From assembly GCF_002270415.1 (NCBI RefSeq), contig NZ_NNRI01000022.1, positions 744,001 through 808,000 on the forward strand: a DNA stretch of 64,000 nucleotides, read 5' to 3'. This DNA is from Mesorhizobium sophorae (lineage in GTDB: Bacteria > Pseudomonadota > Alphaproteobacteria > Rhizobiales > Rhizobiaceae). The notes beneath the pieces are model-generated. The model was given only the letters and a program-made list of their open reading frames with translations. It was not told the origin of the DNA and ran no database searches. Below, in pieces: positions 32,388 to 39,820 of the stretch. The translations under genes and the position numbers were made by a program. How positions within the stretch are numbered: the first letter of the stretch is position 1; the number at the start of each line of letters is the position of its first letter.

Positions 32388-33821
32388 ATGTCACACAATC
32401 TGCAGTTCTATATCGATGGCGCGTGGGTCGATCCTGTTGTGCCCAACACATTCGACGTCATCGATCCGTCGAACGAGGATGCCTTCGCGCAGATCTCGCT
32501 CGGCTCCAAGGCCGATGTCGACAAGGCGGTGGCCGCCGCCAAGCGCGCCTTCAGCACTTTTGGCTTCACCGAAGTCGGCGAGCGGCTCGAGCTCTTGAAC
32601 CGCATCATCGAGGTCTACAAGAAACGCAGCGCCGATCTGGCGCTCGCCGTGTCGCGCGAGATGGGCGCGCCGCGCCAGTTCGCGCTCGACAGCCAGGTCG
32701 GCGTCGGCCTCGCACATCTGCAGAAGATGGCCGACGTGCTGAAGTCGTTCGAGTTCCGCCATGTCAAGGGCAGCTCGCTGGTGGTCAAGGAGCCGATCGG
32801 CGTCGTCGGCCTGATCACGCCGTGGAACTGGCCGCTGAACCAGATCACCTGCAAGGTCGGTCCGGCCCTTGCCGCCGGCTGCACCATGGTGCTGAAGCCG
32901 TCCGAGATCGCGCCGCTCGACGGCATCATCTTTGCCGAAATCTTGGACGAGGCCGGCGTGCCGAAGGGCGTCTTCAACCTCGTCAATGGCGATGGACCGG
33001 GCGTCGGCCAGGCGCTGTCCAGCCACCCCGACATCGACATGATGTCGTTCACCGGTTCGACCCGCGCCGGCATCCTGGTGGCCAAGGCCGCCGCCGATAC
33101 GGTCAAGCGCGTGCATCAGGAGCTCGGCGGCAAGTCGGCCAACATCCTGTTTGGCGATGTCGACCTCGCAAAGGCCGTCACCAAGGGCGTCGCCGGCTGC
33201 TTCGGCAACAGCGGCCAGTCCTGCAATGCGCCGACGCGCATGTTCGTGCCGCGCGACCGCCATGACGAGGCTGCCGGCTATGCCAAGGCAGCGGCTGAAA
33301 AGTTCACTGTCGGCCCCGCCGATGCGGCCGGCACCAAGCTTGGCCCGGTCGTCAGCCAGGTCCAGTTCGACAAGATCCAGGAGCTGATCCAGAGCGGCAT
33401 CGAAGAAGGTGCGACGCTGGTCGCCGGCGGCCCGGGCCGTCCCGCCGAACTCAACCGCGGCTACTATGTCCGGCCGACCGTGTTCGCCGATGTCACCCAC
33501 GACATGCGGATCGCGCGCGAGGAGGTCTTCGGACCGGTGCTGGCGATCATGCCCTATGACCGCGTCGAGGAGGTGATCGAAACCGCCAACGACACGGTCT
33601 ACGGCCTTGCCTCCTACATCCAGGCCAAGGACATGAAGAAAGCGCGCGAAGTGGCGGCGCGCATGCGCACCGGCAATGTCTATATCAACTATCCGACCTG
33701 GGACGCCGGCCTGCCGTTCGGCGGCTACAAGCAGTCGGGCAACGGCCGCGAATATGCCGAATACGGTCTTGAGGATTTCCTCGAGATCAAGGGCATCGCC
33801 GGCTACGAGGCGGCGGAGTAG
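32388..33821 (+). CDS. Aldehyde dehydrogenase (NAD(P)+)
   Basis: A 477-residue aldehyde dehydrogenase that oxidises an aldehyde to its acid. Conserved residues are N147 (T-P-W-N-W-P), E245 (Q-E-L-G-G-K-S) and the nucleophile C279 (G-N-S-G-Q-S-C-N). The ATG at 32388 has AAGGAG upstream; a longer frame from 32241 covers intergenic sequence. It is the only gene of its unit and ends at a GC-rich terminator-like hairpin. The aldehyde substrate is unknown. Confidence 0.94.
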   Translation: MSHNLQFYIDGAWVDPVVPNTFDVIDPSNEDAFAQISLGSKADVDKAVAAAKRAFSTFGFTEVGERLELLNRIIEVYKKRSADLALAVSREMGAPRQFALDSQVGVGLAHLQKMADVLKSFEFRHVKGSSLVVKEPIGVVGLITPWNWPLNQITCKVGPALAAGCTMVLKPSEIAPLDGIIFAEILDEAGVPKGVFNLVNGDGPGVGQALSSHPDIDMMSFTGSTRAGILVAKAAADTVKRVHQELGGKSANILFGDVDLAKAVTKGVAGCFGNSGQSCNAPTRMFVPRDRHDEAAGYAKAAAEKFTVGPADAAGTKLGPVVSQVQFDKIQELIQSGIEEGATLVAGGPGRPAELNRGYYVRPTVFADVTHDMRIAREEVFGPVLAIMPYDRVEEVIETANDTVYGLASYIQAKDMKKAREVAARMRTGNVYINYPTWDAGLPFGGYKQSGNGREYAEYGLEDFLEIKGIAGYEAAE

Positions 33822-33835
33822 GCACGACGCAGTTC

Positions 33836-33859
33836 CGGGCCGGCGGCAATGCCGGCCCG
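33836..33859 (+). terminator. Hairpin after the aldehyde dehydrogenase gene
   Basis: CGGGCCGGC-GGCAAT-GCCGGCCCG, a perfect 9-base stem starting 14 bases after the stop. No long T run follows, but position and strength suggest a transcription terminator. Confidence 0.65.
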
Positions 33860-34288
33860 TCCTGCAATTCAGGGGCGCGGTCCGCACAGTTGGCCGCGCA
33901 TGCTTCGCTGCGCATGACCCCGGCAATGGCCGCCCGCGTTACCAGCAAGCTTGGAAGGTCAGCGACTTCGTTGCGCTTGTCGAGGCGAAAGAAGCTGAGA
34001 AACCGACCGTTCGCGGCCCGTATCGGAAGGCGACGATTGATTGGTTTCAGCTAGCCCACCTTGGATGAGTGTCAGGACTTCACGAAGGGACTGTTGAGGA
34101 AGTAACCTGAAAAACTCTGGGCGAAGACCGTCACCGCGTCTTGCTGCAATTTCATGGAACGACAACATTCCAAACATCGGTAATTCTCCCGTGGTATGTC
34201 GGGAGTCTGGCCGTTTGGCATTAGTGCCGCCACCCGTTTCCTGTCGAACTCTCCTATATGCTTAGAGCAAAGCATGGGAGGGATCGAC
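33860..34288. other. Gene-poor stretch with a start-less coding remnant
   Basis: No intact gene is supported. A plus-strand reading frame ending at 34068 contains W-K-V-S-D-F-V-A-L-V-E-A, then R-G-P-Y-R-K, which resembles the tail of the mini-protein at 34289 but has no start codon near its conserved part, so it looks like a remnant. A minus-strand frame (34072-34275) with one C-x-x-C pair is possible but unsupported. The DNA is more A/T-rich than its left neighbour. Confidence 0.4.
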
Positions 34289-34363
34289 ATGGACGATCTT
34301 TGCGAGAAGATGGACGCCGTTGCGCCGAAGCCGGGCAAACGCGGTCCCTACAAGAAACAGTAA
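34289..34363 (+). CDS. Mini-protein with K-R-G-P-Y-K-K tail
   Basis: A 24-residue frame, M-D-D-L-C-E-K-M-D-A-V at the start and G-K-R-G-P-Y-K-K-Q at the end. The ATG has a strong GGGAGGG site six bases upstream, which supports translation. The basic tail could bind nucleic acid. It lies eight bases before the next small gene (34372). Function unknown; it is too short for homology to be judged by eye. Confidence 0.4.
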   Translation: MDDLCEKMDAVAPKPGKRGPYKKQ

Positions 34364-34371
34364 GATCGTCC

Positions 34372-34602
34372 ATGGCAGATCGAGATCGTTGGATAATTCA
34401 CATCAAAGAGCTTCGCTCTAGGCACGGCGTAAGCCTCCTCGAAGCGGAACGCATTGCCTTGTCATATCCTGACTGGCGACGTTGGGTCGAACGCCAAATA
34501 AACACGGATGAGCGCTGTCGCAAGTTCGCACGCACTCACATGGCAGCCAATCGTCAAGCCTCGCTAATCTACAAAGATGGCAGTGTACTAAAAGTGCGCT
34601 GA
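34372..34602 (+). CDS. Small hypothetical protein
   Basis: A 76-residue soluble protein starting M-A-D-R-D-R-W-I-I-H-I-K-E-L-R-S-R-H-G and ending K-D-G-S-V-L-K-V-R. Residues 20-40 (S-L-L-E-A-E-R-I-A-L-S-Y-P-D-W-R-R-W) suggest a helical core. It probably shares a transcript with the mini-protein at 34289. The family is not recognised. Base composition is less GC-rich than in neighbouring enzymes, consistent with acquired DNA. Confidence 0.5.
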   Translation: MADRDRWIIHIKELRSRHGVSLLEAERIALSYPDWRRWVERQINTDERCRKFARTHMAANRQASLIYKDGSVLKVR

Positions 34603-34738
34603 CCTGCGAACTTCGACGCGTGCGTTTATGGGATTACGTCTAGATTTCAAACTGAAACACCATCGGCGACATGGCTTCGTTGCTCGCCGAAAGCGACTGG
34701 TGATAGGCTGGATTGCAGGCAGCGGGAGGATTCGAGCC

Positions 34739-35101
34739 TTGAGTATGGGGAGTTCCCAGCCAAAGCTGGAAGGACAAGAGACCGACGAGAGCCACTACCA
34801 GGTTTTTGTCGACGATCATTTTCATTATCGCGATGAGAGCCACCGTTACCTCGACGGAAAATTTCCAACCTACGATGGGGCGGTGGAGCGGTGCCGCGCC
34901 ATAGTCGACAGCGAACTGGAAGATGCTTTCAAACCCGGAGCGACTGCCGAAGAGCTGTTTGAGAAATACAGTTTGTTTGGCTCGGATCCGTTCATAAAGA
35001 CACCGCCGGGGCTGCGGGTTGATCCGCCTTTCTCCGCTTGGAATTATGCATTGGAGCGGTGTGAAATCCTGGCTCGCGTCTCGACTGTTCCAAAAACCTG
35101 A
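34739..35101 (+). CDS. Conserved hypothetical protein (rhizobial type)
   Basis: A 120-residue protein: H-Y-Q-V-F-V-D-D-H-F-H-Y-R-D-E-S, then Y-D-G-A-V-E-R-C-R-A-I-V-D, T-A-E-E-L-F-E-K-Y-S-L-F-G-S-D-P-F-I and F-S-A-W-N-Y-A-L-E-R-C. I recall this pattern from unannotated proteins widespread in rhizobia; no function is known. The TTG at 34739 is preferred because GGAGG lies nine bases upstream; an ATG six bases later is an alternative. Confidence 0.65.
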   Translation: MSMGSSQPKLEGQETDESHYQVFVDDHFHYRDESHRYLDGKFPTYDGAVERCRAIVDSELEDAFKPGATAEELFEKYSLFGSDPFIKTPPGLRVDPPFSAWNYALERCEILARVSTVPKT

Positions 35102-35179
35102 TTGCGCGCGGCCCAGGCTTTTGACTGAGCGCTGATGGGGCTTCGCGGAATGCGTCTGATCCACCATTGGATCTGTTTC

Positions 35180-35215
35180 TTGCCAATTGGCAAATTCATG
35201 CTATATATCTGCCAA
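35180..35215 (+). promoter_or_regulatory. Operator of the RES-Xre toxin-antitoxin operon
   Basis: A perfect 14-base palindrome TTGCCAATTGGCAA (35180-35193) is followed by a third half-site TGCCAA (35210-35215), which pairs with TTGGCA across an A/T-rich spacer that may hold the -10 region. It ends 16 bases before the GTG of the antitoxin gene. Binding by the Xre antitoxin is inferred from the usual autoregulation of such modules. Confidence 0.6.
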
Positions 35216-35231
35216 TAGCGAGGACGCAAAA

Positions 35232-35660
35232 GTGCAACTTCAGCCCATAGTCACCACGCCGGCCACGGTTGGAAGCGCCATTTCGAATGAAGAGGCGGGC
35301 GCGCTGGCGCGCACCACCGTCAACCTGTTCAAGGCCTGGAACCTCACCGACCTGGAGGCCTGCATCCTACTCGGCGGCATGTCGGCGCGCACATGGGCAC
35401 GTTGGAAGACTGGGGCACGCTGGAAGGAGGGCGGCATCGGCAGGATCGACCGCGACCTGCGCACCCGCATGGCGCATCTGATGGGCATCCACAAAGGCCT
35501 GCGCTATCTCTTTACGGAGCCGGCGCGCGGCTATGCCTGGATCCGCAAGCCCAATGCCACTTTCGGCGGCCAGTCGGCGCTCGACCTGATGCTGCGCGGC
35601 GAACTCTCCGACCTTGCCGCGATGCGCGAATGGCTCGATGCGGAGCGTGGTGCATGGTGA
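35232..35660 (+). CDS. Xre/MbcA/ParS-type antitoxin
   Basis: A 142-residue antitoxin with an N-terminal helical Xre-like domain (A-R-T-T-V-N-L-F-K-A-W-N-L-T-D-L-E-A, then M-S-A-R-T-W-A-R-W-K) and the C-terminal MbcA/ParS toxin-binding domain (W-I-R-K-P-N-A-T-F-G-G-Q-S-A-L-D-L-M-L-R-G). The GTG at 35232 has GAGGA upstream and keeps the operator outside the gene; a TTG at 35187 would lie inside the palindrome. It overlaps the RES toxin gene by seven bases. It should neutralise the toxin and repress the operon. Confidence 0.86.
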   Translation: MQLQPIVTTPATVGSAISNEEAGALARTTVNLFKAWNLTDLEACILLGGMSARTWARWKTGARWKEGGIGRIDRDLRTRMAHLMGIHKGLRYLFTEPARGYAWIRKPNATFGGQSALDLMLRGELSDLAAMREWLDAERGAW

Positions 35661-36352
35661 GTGGGCTCGCGGTTCGGCGCCGCGTCCACTGGCACCAGAC
35701 CTTCCGCATCATCCGCTCCATCCATCCGCCCATCGACCTCTTCGAGGACATTGCCGACCCGCGTGACTGGGAGGCGCTGGCCGCGGTCGAGGAGAAGACC
35801 AACCCGCGCATCAGGCTCGAGATCGGCGACCTTGGCAAGGTGGCGGCCACAAGGCGGGTTTCCGGCCCTGGCGCCAGCTTCGTGATGGCGCCCTTCGTGC
35901 ATTGCTCGACCCTGCGGCCCGGTCGGTTCTCGGATGGCAGCTACGGGATCTATTATGCCGGCGACAGCGAAGAGGTGGCGCTCGCCGAGACCATTCACCA
36001 CCATCAGAAATTCATGCGCGCCACCAACGAGGATCCGGGCTGGACGGCGGATTTCCGCGTGCTGGTCGGCAGCGTCGACCGCGACCTCGACGACGTGAAC
36101 GCGGTGCCCGGCGTGCTCGATCCCGACGACTATACCGCCTCGCAGGCCGAGGGGCGGGCGCTGCGGGAAACCGGCAGCGACGGGCTGGTGTGGAACAGCG
36201 TGCGCATGCCGGGCGGCGGCTGCATCGGCATCTTCTGGCCGGACGCCATCACCATTCCGGTGCAGGGCCGGCATTACAGCTATCACTGGGACGGCGCCCG
36301 CGTGGATTACGTGCGCGAGCACGATACGGGCAAGGTGCTGGCTGTCACCTGA
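35654..36352 (+). CDS. RES-domain toxin
   Basis: A 232-residue RES-domain protein. Characterised RES toxins degrade or modify NAD+ and stop growth. The RES core is visible as G-R-F-S-D-G-S-Y-G-I-Y-Y-A (R, Y) and A-L-A-E-T-I (catalytic-site Glu), with the later W-N-S-V-R block. The ATG at 35654 overlaps the antitoxin stop. The pairing and order (Xre then RES) are those of known RES-Xre modules. Confidence 0.88.
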   Translation: MVSGLAVRRRVHWHQTFRIIRSIHPPIDLFEDIADPRDWEALAAVEEKTNPRIRLEIGDLGKVAATRRVSGPGASFVMAPFVHCSTLRPGRFSDGSYGIYYAGDSEEVALAETIHHHQKFMRATNEDPGWTADFRVLVGSVDRDLDDVNAVPGVLDPDDYTASQAEGRALRETGSDGLVWNSVRMPGGGCIGIFWPDAITIPVQGRHYSYHWDGARVDYVREHDTGKVLAVT

Positions 36353-36434
36353 GGCTGGCGAGAGCGAATTGCATCCGCGGTGAGCTTGGTTGCAACCGCC
36401 CCGGATCCCGCTTTACAGGTCGCAGTAAAGTCGA

Positions 36435-36468
36435 TATCCATAAATCCAAGGATTCGGATATATGGATA
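36435..36468 (+). promoter_or_regulatory. ArsR operator at the head of the arsenic operon
   Basis: Nested inverted repeats: TATCCATA (36435-36442) with TATGGATA (36461-36468), and inside them AATCC-AA-GGATT (36443-36454). The outer right arm covers the ATG at 36462 of arsR. The position suggests direct blocking of transcription and translation starts by ArsR, released by arsenite. Inferred from position and symmetry. Confidence 0.65.
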
Positions 36469-36794
36469 AAAAAGGCACGTTGAACGCGCTGGCGGCCCTT
36501 GGCCAGGAGACGCGGCTGGATGTTTTCCGGCTGCTCGTCCGCGCCGGTCCGGAAGGCATTCCGGCGGGCGAGATCGCCACAAGGCTGGATACGGTCCAGA
36601 ACACCATGTCGGCGCATCTGAAGGTGCTCGCCCATGCCGGGCTGATCCACCCCCAACGCGATGGCCGGATCGTGCGCTACGTCGCCGACATGACCGGGTT
36701 TCGAGACCTCCTGGCCTATCTGATGGAAGATTGCTGCAACGGCGCGCCGGAACTCTGCCGTCCCGTCATCAATGCCGTGACCTGTGACTGCTAG
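36462..36794 (+). CDS. arsR: Arsenical-responsive repressor ArsR
   Basis: A 110-residue ArsR with the winged-helix core (A-A-L-G-Q-E-T-R-L-D-V-F-R-L-L; recognition helix Q-N-T-M-S-A-H-L-K-V-L) and a C-terminal cysteine set C91, C92 and C99 plus C108/C110. This C-C-x6-C arrangement is that of C-terminal As(III)-binding ArsR proteins. It heads the operon with aqpS 10 bases downstream, and a palindromic operator overlaps its start. Confidence 0.92.
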   Translation: MDKKGTLNALAALGQETRLDVFRLLVRAGPEGIPAGEIATRLDTVQNTMSAHLKVLAHAGLIHPQRDGRIVRYVADMTGFRDLLAYLMEDCCNGAPELCRPVINAVTCDC

Positions 36795-36804
36795 GAGCAC
36801 GCCG

Positions 36805-37548
36805 ATGAGCGAAGTGGCTGTACGAGATCGCCCGCACCCTGCCGAAGGCCGGCTGAACGTGGCGAACGACCTGCCACGCCGCTGCGTTGCCGAAGCGCTG
36901 GGAACCGCGCTGCTGGTCGCGACCGTGGTCGGCTCCGGCATCATGGCATCCCGGCTGACTAACGACATTGCCATTTCGCTGCTCGGCAACACGCTGCCGA
37001 CGGGAGCGATCCTTGTCGTGCTGATCACGATGCTCGGGCCGGTTTCAGGAGCGCATTTCAATCCGGTGGTCACGCTGGTGTTCGCGCTCCGTCGCGAAAT
37101 CGACGCGAGGCCGGCGCTCGCCTATGTCGTCGCCCAAATCGTCGGCGGCATCGCCGGGACATTCCTGGCGCACGCCATGTTCGAACTGCCGATCCTGCAG
37201 GCCTCGGTGACGGTGCGGACCGGAGCCGGGCAATGGCTCGCCGAGGTAGTCGCAGCTTTCGGCCTCGTCTTCACTATCCTGGCAGGCCTGCGCTTCCGTT
37301 CCGACGCGATCCCCTGGCTGGTCGGGCTTTACATAACGGCCGCCTACTGGTTCACGGCCTCGACCTCATTCGCCAATCCGGCCGTCGCCATCGCCCGTGC
37401 CTTGTCGGACACGTTTTCCGGCATCCGCCCGGTCGACCTGCCGGGTTTCATATCAGCCGAATTGCTGGGCGCGCTGCTGGCCATGGCCCTGGCGGGCTGG
37501 CTGCTTGCCGAACCGAAACCAATCAGACAGATGCAGGCCGCGAAATGA
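36805..37548 (+). CDS. aqpS: Aquaglyceroporin AqpS (arsenite channel)
   Basis: A 247-residue MIP-family channel with six membrane helices and two pore motifs, N-P-V (in H-F-N-P-V-V-T) and N-P-A (in F-A-N-P-A-V-A). In Sinorhizobium meliloti AqpS, encoded in the ars operon, lets As(III) made by arsenate reductase flow out. The same arrangement (arsR-aqpS-arsC) is seen here. The ATG at 36805 has AGGAG upstream. The stop overlaps the arsC start (ATGA). Confidence 0.92.
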   Translation: MSEVAVRDRPHPAEGRLNVANDLPRRCVAEALGTALLVATVVGSGIMASRLTNDIAISLLGNTLPTGAILVVLITMLGPVSGAHFNPVVTLVFALRREIDARPALAYVVAQIVGGIAGTFLAHAMFELPILQASVTVRTGAGQWLAEVVAAFGLVFTILAGLRFRSDAIPWLVGLYITAAYWFTASTSFANPAVAIARALSDTFSGIRPVDLPGFISAELLGALLAMALAGWLLAEPKPIRQMQAAK

Positions 37549-37967
37549 CCATCACGATCTATCACAATCCCGATTGCGGCACCTCGCGCAACACGCTGGC
37601 GATCATCCGGCAGTCGGGCGAGGAACCAGAGGTGATCGAGTATCTGAAGACGCCGCCGTCACGGCAAAGGCTGGTCGAGTTGATCGCCTCCATGGGCATG
37701 ACACTGCGAGAGCTGCTGCGCGAGAAGGGCACGCCCTACGCCGAACTCGGCCTTGCCGACCCGAAGTGGTCCGACGACGAGATCCTCGATTTTATGCTGG
37801 CGCATCCGATCCTGATCAACCGGCCGATCGTGGTGAGCCCGCTCGGCGTGGTGCTGGCCCGGCCGTCGGAAAAGGTGCTGGACATCCTGCCCAATCCGGA
37901 GGTCGGCGCGTTCACCAAGGAGGATGGCGAGGTGGTCATCGACGCCTCTGGCAAGCGGGTCGGCTGA
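37545..37967 (+). CDS. arsC: Arsenate reductase (glutaredoxin type) ArsC
   Basis: A 140-residue glutaredoxin-coupled arsenate reductase. The catalytic cysteine is C11 in Y-H-N-P-D-C-G-T-S-R-N, and the arsenate-binding region with conserved Arg (I-N-R-P-I-V) follows. Reduces As(V) to As(III) in the cytoplasm, which AqpS then releases. Its ATG overlaps the aqpS stop. It ends 63 bases before the second arsR. Confidence 0.95.
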   Translation: MTITIYHNPDCGTSRNTLAIIRQSGEEPEVIEYLKTPPSRQRLVELIASMGMTLRELLREKGTPYAELGLADPKWSDDEILDFMLAHPILINRPIVVSPLGVVLARPSEKVLDILPNPEVGAFTKEDGEVVIDASGKRVG

Positions 37968-37971
37968 TGCT

Positions 37972-37991
37972 ATTTCCATATCTATCGAAAT
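37972..37991 (+). promoter_or_regulatory. Inverted repeat before the second arsR
   Basis: ATTTC (37972-37976) and GAAAT (37987-37991) flank CATATCTATC, 39 bases before the second arsR start. It is a candidate operator for an internal promoter; the following TTGACG could be a -35 element. Evidence is limited to symmetry and position. Confidence 0.4.
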
Positions 37992-38030
37992 TGGGTTGAC
38001 GTCTCGACAGGCGCCGCGTAGCTTATTTCT

Positions 38031-38351
38031 ATGAAACTCGAAAAAGCAGCCGCCCAGCTCGAAGCGCTCGGCAATCCGACGCGGCTTCAGCTCTACCGCA
38101 TCCTCGTGCGCGCCGGTGACGACGGGCTTGCCGTCGGCAGCGTCCAGGGCAAGCTCGATATTCCGTCCTCGACGCTGTCGCATCATCTCAAGCGGCTGGT
38201 CGACACCGGCCTTGTGACGCAGGAGCGGCAAGCGACGACGCTGATCTGCCGCGCCAACTATCCGGGCATGAATGCGCTGATCGGCTATCTCGCCGACGAG
38301 TGCTGCGCGGATGCCGCCTGCGCGCCTGCCGTCGGCAAAGCGCTGGCCTGA
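38031..38351 (+). CDS. Second ArsR-family repressor
   Basis: A 106-residue ArsR protein with HTH (S-S-T-L-S-H-H-L-K-R-L) and C-terminal cysteines C91, C92 and C97, close to but not the same as the spacing of the first ArsR. It probably senses an arsenical too and may control the downstream flavoprotein and exporter through the inverted repeat at 38368. The two repressors are clearly diverged, which suggests two regulatory subunits in one locus. Confidence 0.88.
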   Translation: MKLEKAAAQLEALGNPTRLQLYRILVRAGDDGLAVGSVQGKLDIPSSTLSHHLKRLVDTGLVTQERQATTLICRANYPGMNALIGYLADECCADAACAPAVGKALA

Positions 38352-38367
38352 TTTTTTTCGCTTTGTA

Positions 38368-38393
38368 ATTCGAAGATACCGGAAGGATCGAAT
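38368..38393 (+). promoter_or_regulatory. Inverted repeat before the ArsO-like gene
   Basis: ATTCGA (38368-38373) and TCGAAT (38388-38393), 14-base spacer, directly before the ATG at 38396. It also includes the ribosome site GGAAGG. A candidate operator for the second ArsR. Confidence 0.45.
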
Positions 38394-38395
38394 AT

Positions 38396-39820
38396 ATGGA
38401 CATGATGGCAAACCTTCCCGTCGCGGTGATCGGCGCAGGCCCTGTCGGCCTCGCCGCCGCCGCGCATCTGGTCGAACGCGGCATCCGCCCGCTGATCCTC
38501 GAACGTGGCGAAAGCGTTGGCGCTGCACTGCTCGAATGGGGCCATGTGCGGGTGTTCTCGCCATGGCAATACAATATCGACGCGGCGGCGCGGGCGCTGC
38601 TCGACCGCTCCGGCTGGACGGCGCCGGACATGCGAGGCCTGCCGACCGGGGGCGAGATCGTGCGCGATTATCTGGCGCCGCTTGCCGCACTTGCCGGCAT
38701 CGCCGCCAATTTGAAGCTAGGAGCCGAGGTCACCGCGATCACCCGCCAGGGACATGACAAGGTTGCCAATGACGGTCGCAAGGACGCTCCCTTCGTCATC
38801 CGTTACCGCGATGCGGACGGCGAGCACCGCGTTCTCGCGCGCGCCGTCATCGACGCGTCCGGAACATGGTCGCGGCCAAACCCCATCGGCGTCGACGGGC
38901 TGCCGGTTGCCGGCGAAGGCGCGGCTTGCGAGCGCATTGCCTATGGCATTCCCGACGTGGTCGGCAAGGCCAGGGACAGCTATGCGGACAAGCGTGTCCT
39001 CGTCATTGGCGGCGGGCATTCGGCGATCAACGTCGCCCTGGCGCTCATGGAGTTGCAGGACGCAGCGCCTGGCACCGAGATTTTCTGGGCGCTGCGTCAC
39101 GCCAGCGTCGACCGGCTGCTTGGCGGCGGGCTGAACGACCAATTGCCCGAACGTGGCGCGCTTGGCCTCGCCGCCAAGCAGGCGATGGCGGTTGGAAGGC
39201 TGAACATGCTGGCGGCTTTCGCCGTCAACCGCATCGAGATGCAAGGCGAGGGGCTTGCCGTCGACGCCAGCCTGGCCGGCAAGCCATTCAGCCTTTCCGT
39301 CGATTGCATCGTCGTCACCACGGGCTTCAGGCCCGACCTGTCGTTCCTCGGCGAAATCCGCCTCGCGCTCGATCCCGCCGTCGAAGCGCCGCCGGCGCTG
39401 GCGCCGCTGATCGATCCGAATTTCCACTCGTGCGGTACGGTTCCCGCGCATGGCATCCGGGAACTTGCCCATCCCGAACCCGGCTTCACCATCGTCGGCT
39501 CGAAATCCTACGGCCGCGCCCCGACCTTCCTTATGGCGACCGGCTACGAGCAGGTTCGCTCGGTGGTCGCCGACATTGCCGGAGACCATGTCGCGGCGCG
39601 CGAGGTGCGGCTGGTGCTGCCGGAGACCGGCGTGTGCAGCGCCGATGTCGTGACGGGATCGGACAGTGCTGGTTGTTGCGGCGGGCCCGCGCCCGCCAAT
39701 GTCGATGCCTGCTGCGTCGAGGATGCGGACGCCAAGGCAAAGGGTGCGTCGGGCTGCGGCTGCGCAACGGGTCCATCGGTTGGCGCCAAGGCGACGGAAG
39801 CCGTGGGCGTCGATGCTTGA
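38396..39820 (+). CDS. ArsO-like flavin monooxygenase with Cys-rich tail
   Basis: A 474-residue FAD/NAD(P)H flavoprotein. FAD motif G-A-G-P-V-G-L-A near residue 13; NAD(P) motif G-G-G-H-S-A-I-N in the middle. Proteins of this kind in ars operons are called ArsO, with no firmly established reaction. The C-terminus (residue 413 on) is rich in cysteine: C414, C427-C428, C439-C440, C454 and C456, in a Gly/Ala-rich context, suggesting a metalloid-binding tail. The stop overlaps the MFS gene by eight bases, so the two are co-translated. Confidence 0.8.
   Translation: MDMMANLPVAVIGAGPVGLAAAAHLVERGIRPLILERGESVGAALLEWGHVRVFSPWQYNIDAAARALLDRSGWTAPDMRGLPTGGEIVRDYLAPLAALAGIAANLKLGAEVTAITRQGHDKVANDGRKDAPFVIRYRDADGEHRVLARAVIDASGTWSRPNPIGVDGLPVAGEGAACERIAYGIPDVVGKARDSYADKRVLVIGGGHSAINVALALMELQDAAPGTEIFWALRHASVDRLLGGGLNDQLPERGALGLAAKQAMAVGRLNMLAAFAVNRIEMQGEGLAVDASLAGKPFSLSVDCIVVTTGFRPDLSFLGEIRLALDPAVEAPPALAPLIDPNFHSCGTVPAHGIRELAHPEPGFTIVGSKSYGRAPTFLMATGYEQVRSVVADIAGDHVAAREVRLVLPETGVCSADVVTGSDSAGCCGGPAPANVDACCVEDADAKAKGASGCGCATGPSVGAKATEAVGVDA

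Noticed and set aside
33676..34068. Plus-strand frame starting inside the aldehyde dehydrogenase gene
   Set aside because: Most of it is out-of-frame dehydrogenase sequence; only the last 35 codons look protein-like, and they have no start codon.
34072..34338. Minus-strand small frame with a C-x-x-C pair (R-C-L-E-C-C)
   Set aside because: Overlaps the better-supported mini-protein gene at 34289, has no clear ribosome site and only one cysteine pair.
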